Of a stretch of 10,599 nt of DNA, positions 1 through 5,170 are shown piece after piece. Position 1 is the first letter of the stretch. Each line of letters begins with the position of its first letter. Under the pieces are notes generated by a model. The model was not told where the DNA came from, did not search any database, and was given only the letters and a program-made list of their open reading frames with translations. The stretch is from JALYSX01 sp036510515 (lineage in GTDB: Bacteria > Vulcanimicrobiota > Vulcanimicrobiia > Vulcanimicrobiales > Vulcanimicrobiaceae), in contig DATCDS010000050.1 in the NCBI GenBank assembly GCA_036510515.1, forward strand, positions 1-10,599, written 5' to 3'. The translations under genes and the position numbers were made by a program.

Positions 1-1
1 G

Positions 2-1255
2 GCCGGCTCCGCACAAGAGCTGGTGGACGAGACGTTCGAAAACTACCGGCGTTACGTGAATCCGCCGCTGGCGCGCGTGATGAAGATTTCCGGAAGTCCG
101 ATCGAAGTGCGCGCGAGCGGAAGCACGATTTGGGATCAAAACGGCAAAGCGTATCTGGACTTCGCCGGCGGTTACGGCGTCTTCACGTTAGGACACTCGC
201 ATCCGCGCGTGATTCAAGCGGTTAGGGCACAAATGGAACTGATGTCGCTCTCGGGCAAGACGATGTTCAACGTGCTGCTCGGCCGCGCGTCCAAACGCTT
301 GGCGGAGTTGACCCCGGGTGATCTGGCGATTTCGTTCTGGTGCAACAGCGGCGCCGAAGCGATCGAAGCGTCGATCAAGCTCGCGCGTTTGGCGACGGGA
401 CGCAGCAAGATCGTCGCCACCGGAAATGCCTATCACGGCAAGACGTTCGGAGCGCTGTCGATCAGCGGCCGCGCGACGTTTCAAGATCCGTTCCGCCCGT
501 TGCTGGGCGACGTGCTGCACGTTCCCTACGGCGACGCGGCGATCTTAGACGAAGCGCTCGTCGATGCGGCGGCGTTTGTGGTCGAGCCGGTGCAAGGTGA
601 AGGCGGCGTCAACGTGCCGCCCGAGGGCTATCTGCGCGCGGTACGCGCGGCCTGCGACCGCGCGGGCGCGTTGTTCGTGGCCGACGAGGTGCAAACCGGC
701 TTGGGCCGCTGCGGCTATCGCTTCGGCTGCGATCGCGACGGCGTCGTGCCCGACGTCATGACCCTGGCCAAGGGATTGTCGGGCGGCGTCGTCCCGGTCG
801 GTGCGTGCATCGCGCGCACCGACGTTTGGAACCGCGCGTACGGCAAGCAGCCCTTGCTGCATACGTCGACGTTCGGCGGCAGCGAGATCGCTTGTGCGGC
901 AGCGCTGGCAGCGATGGACGCGCTCGAAGACGAGGGTTTGGTCGAGAACGCGCGCGAGAGGGGCCTCCAACTGCTCGCCGGCGCGCGCGCGGTCGCGACC
1001 GAGTTCCCCGACGTCGTTTCCGAGGCGCGCGGCGCCGGCTTGCTCGTCGGCGTCGAGCTGACTAGCGAAGGGTACGGCGGCTGGATCATCCCCGAGATGC
1101 TCAAGCACGGCGTGACCGCGGCCTGGACGCTCAACATGCAGAAAGTCATCCGCCTGGAACCGCCGCTCGTGGTTACCGCGGCGGAGGTCGAGCGAGCCCT
1201 CGCCGCGTTGCGGGCAGGGGTGGCAACCGCCCGAGAGAACCTCGGGCGGCTGTAG
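2..1255 (+). CDS. Class III aminotransferase, putrescine aminotransferase (YgjG/PatA)-like, probably 5'-truncated by window edge
   Basis: PLP-dependent transaminase that moves an amino group between an amine or omega-amino donor and a keto acid or aldehyde. Counting from GTG at 23, it shows NSGAE (108-112) for PLP phosphate contact, YHGK (137-140), the cofactor Asp221 in DEVQTG (221-226), the Schiff-base Lys250 in LAKGLSGG, and HTSTFGG (280-286). The C-terminal TLNMQKVIRLEPPL strongly recalls E. coli YgjG (about 459 aa), as does YVNP near the N-terminus. The frame stays open to the window edge and the upstream residues (AQELVDETF) resemble the family's N-terminal helix. GTG 23 also has no well-spaced ribosome site, so the true start probably lies upstream. 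It is first in view of a four-gene operon and is followed after 12 nt by the SRPBCC gene. Family certain; substrate unknown. Acetylornithine, 4-aminobutyrate or a fatty-aldehyde substrate are all possible. Confidence 0.9.
   Translation, partial: AGSAQELVDETFENYRRYVNPPLARVMKISGSPIEVRASGSTIWDQNGKAYLDFAGGYGVFTLGHSHPRVIQAVRAQMELMSLSGKTMFNVLLGRASKRLAELTPGDLAISFWCNSGAEAIEASIKLARLATGRSKIVATGNAYHGKTFGALSISGRATFQDPFRPLLGDVLHVPYGDAAILDEALVDAAAFVVEPVQGEGGVNVPPEGYLRAVRAACDRAGALFVADEVQTGLGRCGYRFGCDRDGVVPDVMTLAKGLSGGVVPVGACIARTDVWNRAYGKQPLLHTSTFGGSEIACAAALAAMDALEDEGLVENARERGLQLLAGARAVATEFPDVVSEARGAGLLVGVELTSEGYGGWIIPEMLKHGVTAAWTLNMQKVIRLEPPLVVTAAEVERALAALRAGVATARENLGRL
1227..1249 (+). other. 9-bp perfect GC-rich hairpin at the end of the aminotransferase gene
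   Basis: CCGCCCGAG (1227-1235) pairs perfectly with CTCGGGCGG (1241-1249) around a 5-nt loop. The stem ends three bases before the TAG stop. No T-run follows, so it is not a standard intrinsic terminator. It could slow translation, protect an mRNA 3' end after processing, or affect coupling to the TTG-started gene just downstream. It could also be a chance product of Arg/Gly codons. Confidence 0.5.
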
Positions 1256-1267
1256 GATGCGCACCAT

Positions 1268-1705
1268 TTGCCATACGTAGAAACCACGATTTCCGTTTGC
1301 GCGCCGGCCCGCGCCGTCTACGAACTCGCCAAGGAGCAGGAGCGCTTCCCCGAGTTCATGCCCGACGTGGAGAGCGTGAGCGTGGTCGAACGCCATGCCG
1401 ACCGCATCCTGACGCGCTGGAAAACCCTGGTCGAGGAGGCGCCCATCGAGTGGATCGAGGAAGACCGCTTCGACGATGTGGCGCTGCGGATCGACTATGC
1501 GTTAATCGAAGGGGATTTGGATAAATTCGAAGGTGCGTGGACGTTCGTGGAACGCGACGGGATCACGCAGGTCGTGCTGACCGTCGACTACGACTTCGGG
1601 GTCCCCACGCTCGCGGAGTTGATTGGCCCGACGCTGCAGAAGAAGGTTCGCGAGAACAGCGAGATGATGTTAGCCGCACTCAAACGCGAAGCCGAGAAAG
1701 CATGA
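1268..1705 (+). CDS. SRPBCC/START-fold protein (polyketide cyclase or COQ10-like)
   Basis: A 145-aa protein with the small helix-grip layout of the Polyketide_cyc/COQ10 group. It has an N-terminal strand (VETTISVCAPARAVYEL), the early helix with EQERFPEFMPDV (24-35), alternating strands with DYALIEG and FEGAWTF in the middle, and a long amphipathic C-terminal helix (LQKKVRENSEMMLAALK). Members bind hydrophobic ligands such as polyketide chains, quinones or lipids; no catalytic residues can be assigned here. The start is TTG, fixed by the in-frame TAG of the previous gene at 1253-1255: TTG 1268 is the only start codon between that stop and the conserved N-terminus. AGGA at 1254-1257 is a plausible though distant ribosome site. 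The stop overlaps the next gene as ATGA, implying coupled translation. It may present or cyclise the acyl substrate of its neighbours (inference). Confidence 0.8.
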   Translation: MPYVETTISVCAPARAVYELAKEQERFPEFMPDVESVSVVERHADRILTRWKTLVEEAPIEWIEEDRFDDVALRIDYALIEGDLDKFEGAWTFVERDGITQVVLTVDYDFGVPTLAELIGPTLQKKVRENSEMMLAALKREAEKA

Positions 1706-2853
1706 CGACGCCCGCGCCGACGCAGGCCAAGAAATTCTGCTTCGTCGTGCACCCGCTCTCGCTCGAAGACGTCGCGCGCTACGAGCCGGGCGCCAACGGC
1801 AAGGGCGCGCCGATCATTCGCAAGATCATGTCGTGGATGCCGCCGTGGGCCCCGGTTCACGTGACCGGCGTGCGCACGCCTGCAGGCATTGAGACCGAAG
1901 GCTGGTTCGTCTGTGCGCCGTTGCTGCCCGACCAGATGCTCGAGTTTCCACGCGACGAGGTCTACGACCGCATTCTGCGCGCGATCGACATCGGGGTCGA
2001 ACTGGGGGCCGAGGTCGCGGGCCTGGGTGCGTTTACCGCGGTGGTCGGCGACGGTGGCGTGACGATCAACGAACGCTCGCCGATCCCGGTGACCACGGGC
2101 AATTCGCTCACGATCGCTGCGGGCATTCACAGCTTCTTCCGCGCGGCGCGCGAGATGGAGATCGACACGACGCAATCGACCGTCGCGGTGATCGGCGCGA
2201 CCGGTTCGATCGGCGGCGCGTGCGCGCGCCTGATCGCGCCCAAGATGAAGCACGTGATCCTGGTCGCGCGCAACGAAACGCGCCTGCGCAAGTTTCACGA
2301 AGAGTTCGCGTGCGACGTTGACTGCGAGTCGTCGTACACCACGGATATCTCCGCGGCAGTCCGGCGCAGCCAGCTGGTACTGACCGCAACCTCGTCGACA
2401 CAAGACGTCATTCAACCGCAAGACTTGCAGACCGGCGCGGTCGTCTGCGAGCTCTCCCTGCCGCACGACGTCAGCCGCAACGTCGCATTGCAGCGGCCCG
2501 ACGTCCTGGTCACCGAGGGCGGCAACATGATCGTTCCGGGCAACCCGCGTTTCGAGCGCGTGCGCGAGCCCGGGAGCGAGTTCGATCTCAATCTGCCGCC
2601 GGGGCAGGCCCTCGCGTGTATGAGCGAGACGATGGTGCTCGCATTGGAAGGCCGCTGCGAACCGTTTACGCTGGGCCGCGGCATCGACATCGGCAAGGTT
2701 ATCGAGATCGACGAAATGGCCCAGCGCTGCGGCTTCACCTTGGCCGGCATGCGCGCGTTCGACGGCGCCATCGGCCCCCACGAAGTCGCCGCCCGCCGCG
2801 CCGCCGCCGCCGCCCGCCGCGCGGGCCTCCCTTCCGAGCGCGCCCAAGCGTGA
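1702..2853 (+). CDS. Acyl-ACP reductase (AAR)-like NAD(P)H-dependent long-chain acyl thioester reductase
   Basis: A 383-aa homologue of the cyanobacterial AAR, which reduces fatty acyl-ACP or acyl-CoA to a fatty aldehyde. Matches to the Synechococcus protein that I can align from memory are the GLGAFTAVV segment (107-115), TTGN (131-134), the dinucleotide loop VAVIGATGSIG (161-171) followed by ILVARNETRL (186-195), and LACMSETMVLALEGR (304-318), where Cys306 falls on the AAR nucleophile Cys294. Cyanobacterial AARs are about 340 aa; the extra length is mostly an N-terminal insert and an Ala/Arg-rich tail (361-383). ATG 1702 is chosen because it overlaps the previous stop (ATGA) and opens directly into the conserved N-terminus. 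The reading frame continues open upstream to 1537, but that overlaps the SRPBCC gene. The stop overlaps the next gene as GTGA. No aldehyde-deformylating oxygenase gene is present. Automatic pipelines may call it shikimate dehydrogenase because of the Rossmann fold. Confidence 0.8.
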   Translation: MTTPAPTQAKKFCFVVHPLSLEDVARYEPGANGKGAPIIRKIMSWMPPWAPVHVTGVRTPAGIETEGWFVCAPLLPDQMLEFPRDEVYDRILRAIDIGVELGAEVAGLGAFTAVVGDGGVTINERSPIPVTTGNSLTIAAGIHSFFRAAREMEIDTTQSTVAVIGATGSIGGACARLIAPKMKHVILVARNETRLRKFHEEFACDVDCESSYTTDISAAVRRSQLVLTATSSTQDVIQPQDLQTGAVVCELSLPHDVSRNVALQRPDVLVTEGGNMIVPGNPRFERVREPGSEFDLNLPPGQALACMSETMVLALEGRCEPFTLGRGIDIGKVIEIDEMAQRCGFTLAGMRAFDGAIGPHEVAARRAAAAARRAGLPSERAQA

Positions 2854-3755
2854 AAAAAATCGTTTCGGTTTCGCTGGGGTCCTCGACGCGCGATCATCGT
2901 GCGGTCGTGAACTTGCTCGGCGAAGAGTTCGATATCTCGCGGATCGGGTTGGACGGCAAGCTCGACGCGGCGATCGCGAAGGTCAAGGAGCTCGACGGCA
3001 CGGTCGATGCGATCGGCTTGGGCGGTATCGACGTCTACTTGTATGCCGGCAGCAAACGCTTCGCGCTGCGCGACGGCGTGCGGCTGCTCGAAGCGGCCAA
3101 GATCACGCCGACCGTCGACGGCAGCGGCTTGAAGAACACGCTCGAGCGCGAAGCGATCCGCTTCATGCGCGAAGATCTGGGCGTGAACTTCGCGGGCAAG
3201 CACGTGCTGATGGTCAGCGCGCTGGATCGTTTCGGCATGGCGCAAGCGCTGGTCGAAGCCGGCGCCGACGTGCTGTTCGGCGATTTCATCTTCGCGCTGG
3301 ATCTGGACAAGCCGGTGCGCGGCCTGCACGAGTTCGAAGAACTGGCCGAGAAGTATTTACCCGACGCCTGCAAGCTGCCGTTTCAGTTCTTCTATCCGAC
3401 CGGCAAGAAGCAAGACAAACCGCCCGAGCCCAAGTACCCGCAATATTACGAAGAAGCCGAGATCGTTGCGGGCGACTTCCATTTCATGCGCCAGTTCATG
3501 CCCGATCGCTTAGACGGCAAGACCGTGCTGACCAACACGGTGACGCCGGGAAATCTCGACGAGCTGCGCACGCGCGGCGTCAAGACGCTGATCACGACGA
3601 CGCCGGATTTCCAAGGCCGCTCGTTCGGCACCAACGTGATCGAAGCCGCGCTACTGGCCATGCTCGGCAAAAAATGGGCCGACGTCACCGCCGCCGACTA
3701 CGAACGCGTCCTCCACGAACTCCACTTCCAACCCCGCGTCGTCGAACTAAACTAG
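2850..3755 (+). CDS. Conserved protein often labelled 'quinate 5-dehydrogenase'; function not established
   Basis: A 301-aa protein starting with GTG, which overlaps the AAR stop by 4 bp (GTGA), so it is probably translationally coupled. I recognise it as a family often named quinate 5-dehydrogenase, but I see no GxGxxG dinucleotide loop and no quinate/shikimate active-site motif. Conserved-looking stretches are GLGGIDVYL (56-64), VDGSGLKNTLER (89-100), a beta-alpha-beta-like unit around GKHVLMVSALDRFGMAQAL (117-135), VAGDFHFMRQFMP (206-218), and GKTVLTNTVTPGNLDELR (223-240) followed by TTTPDFQGRSFGTNVIEA (249-266). The two GK-hydrophobic strands suggest two Rossmann-like halves. There is no signal peptide or membrane segment. 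Its fixed position behind an acyl reductase, a SRPBCC protein and a transaminase suggests a role in the same pathway. The name should be treated as provisional. Confidence 0.65.
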   Translation: MKKIVSVSLGSSTRDHRAVVNLLGEEFDISRIGLDGKLDAAIAKVKELDGTVDAIGLGGIDVYLYAGSKRFALRDGVRLLEAAKITPTVDGSGLKNTLEREAIRFMREDLGVNFAGKHVLMVSALDRFGMAQALVEAGADVLFGDFIFALDLDKPVRGLHEFEELAEKYLPDACKLPFQFFYPTGKKQDKPPEPKYPQYYEEAEIVAGDFHFMRQFMPDRLDGKTVLTNTVTPGNLDELRTRGVKTLITTTPDFQGRSFGTNVIEAALLAMLGKKWADVTAADYERVLHELHFQPRVVELN

Positions 3756-3792
3756 GCTCCGGGTTCGCCGTGACACCTCGCGGGGCGGGGAC

Positions 3793-3822
3793 TTGCCCGG
3801 GTTCGGTGTTCCATGCTAAACT
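3793..3822 (+). promoter_or_regulatory. Probable promoter of the toxin-antitoxin operon
   Basis: TTGCCC (3793-3798) and TAAACT (3817-3822) are separated by 18 bases, resembling a housekeeping -35/-10 pair. The -10 element is the beginning of a tandem TAAACTAGT repeat, so any factor bound there would block transcription. A start near 3829 would leave a leader of about 20 nt containing the GAAGG ribosome site (3837-3841). The region 3756-3836 otherwise holds nothing coding that I can see. Confidence 0.5.
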
Positions 3823-3834
3823 AGTTAAACTAGT
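3817..3834 (+). repeat. Tandem 9-bp repeat TAAACTAGT x2, likely operator of the antitoxin
   Basis: Two exact, directly adjacent copies of TAAACTAGT (3817-3825 and 3826-3834), each containing the palindrome ACTAGT. The palindrome centres are 9 bp apart. The repeat lies between the putative -35 and the antitoxin ribosome site. Phd/YefM antitoxins typically repress their own operon by binding short palindromes at this place, so an operator is the natural reading (inference). Confidence 0.55.
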
Positions 3835-3848
3835 ACGAAGGTATGTGA

Positions 3849-4148
3849 ATGAAACGGGCTCCCAACGTTCCATCCCCGAGTGTTGGCGATTCGTGGAATC
3901 TCCAAGACGCTAAGGCTCGTTTTTCGGAGCTCGTCGACTTGGCACGGATGGGAACCCCTCAAATTATCTTGCGCCGCGGCGTGCCCGCCGCCGCCGTGAT
4001 CTCGATCGAAGAATTTCAATCGCTAGCTCGGCCCAATTCGCTCGTATCATTTCTGTTGCACGAAACGCCGCGCGGTCCGGCCCTCGATATCGAGCGCTCG
4101 CGCGAGGAATACGTCCCGCGCATCGATTTCGACGACGAGCCCGCATGA
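3849..4148 (+). CDS. Phd/YefM-family antitoxin
   Basis: A 99-aa antitoxin. Residues 16-60 form the Phd/YefM DNA-binding and dimerisation domain: WNLQDAKARFSELVDLA, then an IILRRG strand and AAAVISIEEFQSL. The C-terminal tail (about 68-99, ending in acidic RIDFDDEPA) is the expected flexible toxin-wrapping region. ATG 3849 is set by the good ribosome site GAAGG (3837-3841, 7-nt spacer); an ATG six bases earlier is immediately closed by TGA. The stop overlaps the toxin start (ATGA), the usual arrangement that couples synthesis of the two proteins. It would neutralise the PIN protein and repress the operon through the TAAACTAGT sites (inference). The gene has a somewhat more AT-rich start region than its neighbours, in keeping with a mobile module. 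Confidence 0.88.
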   Translation: MKRAPNVPSPSVGDSWNLQDAKARFSELVDLARMGTPQIILRRGVPAAAVISIEEFQSLARPNSLVSFLLHETPRGPALDIERSREEYVPRIDFDDEPA

Positions 4149-4579
4149 TCGGGTTTCTGCTGGGCACGACCGCGATTTCCGAACTGCGCAAGCCCAAGCC
4201 GAATGCTGGTTTCCAAGCATGGCTGGCAGCCCAGGCCGACCATCGTCTGTTCGTCAGCGCGCTCACCATCGGAGAGTTGCGGGTCGGAATCGCGCTCTTG
4301 GAGGAAAGCCCGCGCCGCGCAGAGTTGGATCGCTGGCTTTCTCACGGGATCGTGCCGCGATTCGGCTCGCGCATTTTGCCCTTCGACACGCACGCAGCCA
4401 TCGTATGGGGCGAAGCAGTCGCACGTGCGCGCCGGCGTACGCTACACTTGCCGTTTGTCGATTCGCAGATTGCAGCGATCGCGCGTGCGAACGGTCTTGC
4501 GATCGTGACGCGAAACGAGCGGGACTTTCCCGCAGAGCCCTTCGAAGGCTTATTGGAAGTACTCAACCCGTGGTCGTAG
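4145..4579 (+). CDS. VapC-like PIN-domain toxin, predicted catalytically impaired (first Asp replaced by Gly)
   Basis: A 144-aa PIN-domain protein of the VapC/FitB type, normally a Mg-dependent ribonuclease acting on tRNA or rRNA. The usual opening LLDTNVISELRKP is here LLGTTAISELRKP: the first metal-binding Asp is Gly7 (GGC instead of GAC) and the following conserved Asn is Thr9. The other acidic positions look intact: Glu44 in TIGELRVGI, Asp106 in FVDSQIAAIA, and Asn124/Asp127 in TRNERDF. FDTHAAIVWGE (80-90) is also typical. Length and C-terminus (LNPWS) are normal, so the reading frame is complete and not eroded by frameshifts. It overlaps the antitoxin by 4 bp. The toxin could be dead, attenuated, or retained for operator binding with the antitoxin. 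The family is clear; activity is doubtful. Confidence 0.87.
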   Translation: MIGFLLGTTAISELRKPKPNAGFQAWLAAQADHRLFVSALTIGELRVGIALLEESPRRAELDRWLSHGIVPRFGSRILPFDTHAAIVWGEAVARARRRTLHLPFVDSQIAAIARANGLAIVTRNERDFPAEPFEGLLEVLNPWS

Positions 4580-4601
4580 CCTAACGGTCCGGGCTTAGGC
4601 T
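4578..4601. terminator. Shared hairpin terminator between convergent vapC-like and alkB-like genes
   Basis: AGCCTAA (4578-4584) pairs perfectly with TTAGGCT (4595-4601) around a 10-nt loop. On the + strand a short TTTCGTT follows; on the - strand there is no T-run. The stem includes the last bases of the toxin stop (TAG 4577-4579) and the whole AlkB stop (TAA, 4597-4595 on the - strand). Position and symmetry fit termination at least for the + strand. Confidence 0.55.
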
Positions 4602-5170
4602 TTCGTTCGGAAGACGACGCTGATTCGTGGGCCGATGGCGTCCGGGGTTTTGGGGATGCCGTGCTCGTAGTGATCTTGGGCGTTTCCCGACATCACGAGC
4701 GCGCTGCCGGGTTCGAGCTCGATCGAGATGGCGTGGCGCGGCGGGGCCTTGGGTCGAATTTGCATCGCGCGGACGACGCCGAAACTCACGACCGCAATCG
4801 TCGGGTCGGGCGTCAGCAGTTCGTTCTTGTCGGAATGCCATGCGACGCTGTCGCTGCCGTCGCGATAGAGGTTCATCCCGACGCTGTTGAAATCCGCGCC
4901 CAACCGCGCGGCGACGCGGACACGGATCGAGCTCAACGGCTCGGGCAGCGCGGCGCCGATGCCGTACCATGCTACCAAGCGCGGCACGTCAACTTCGCGG
5001 TCGTACATCCACACGCGCGTCGTATCCCACGCCACGCCGTCGCGCAAGACCGCAAAATACCGCTCGCACTCGTCGGGCGAAAAGAGCGCGGGAACGTAGC
5101 GTACTTCCGCGCCGCCGGCCCGAGCGAGGATGCGCTCGGCCGACGGGAAAAATGCTAGCTGATGAGCCAC
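4595..5170 (-). CDS. alkB: AlkB-like 2-oxoglutarate/Fe(II)-dependent dioxygenase (alkylated nucleic acid repair)
   Basis: A 191-aa member of the AlkB family, which oxidatively removes methyl groups such as 1-methyladenine and 3-methylcytosine from DNA or RNA. The signature is clear: MNLYRDG (99-105, Asn100 and Tyr102), iron ligands His112 and Asp114 in WHSDKN, the distal His170 in EHGIPKT, and the 2-oxoglutarate-binding arginines Arg182 and Arg188 in RISVVFR. The short N-terminal region and SFG (129-131) are closer to ALKBH2/ALKBH3-type proteins than to E. coli AlkB. Start is GTG at 5170 with TAGGAG three bases ahead, a short spacing. Its start overlaps that of the divergent transporter gene. 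It is convergent with the toxin gene. No ada or other alkylation-response gene is nearby, so regulation cannot be judged. Confidence 0.9.
   Translation of the reverse strand: MAHQLAFFPSAERILARAGGAEVRYVPALFSPDECERYFAVLRDGVAWDTTRVWMYDREVDVPRLVAWYGIGAALPEPLSSIRVRVAARLGADFNSVGMNLYRDGSDSVAWHSDKNELLTPDPTIAVVSFGVVRAMQIRPKAPPRHAISIELEPGSALVMSGNAQDHYEHGIPKTPDAIGPRISVVFRTKA

Noticed and set aside
545..2847. Long antisense open frames opposite the aminotransferase and AAR genes (283 and 419 codons on the - strand)
   Set aside because: They mirror high-GC codon bias of the strongly supported + strand genes; their translations are Arg/Ala/His-rich and match no family.
2850..2860. A-run (seven A) at the start of the fourth operon gene as a frameshift site joining it to the AAR gene
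   Set aside because: The run lies after the AAR stop codon begins, so slippage there could not fuse the two; the GTGA overlap explains the junction.
3759..3805. GGGTTCG stretches resembling a tRNA T-loop, suggesting a tRNA fragment or attachment site
   Set aside because: No matching T-arm complement, acceptor stem or anticodon arm could be built around either copy.
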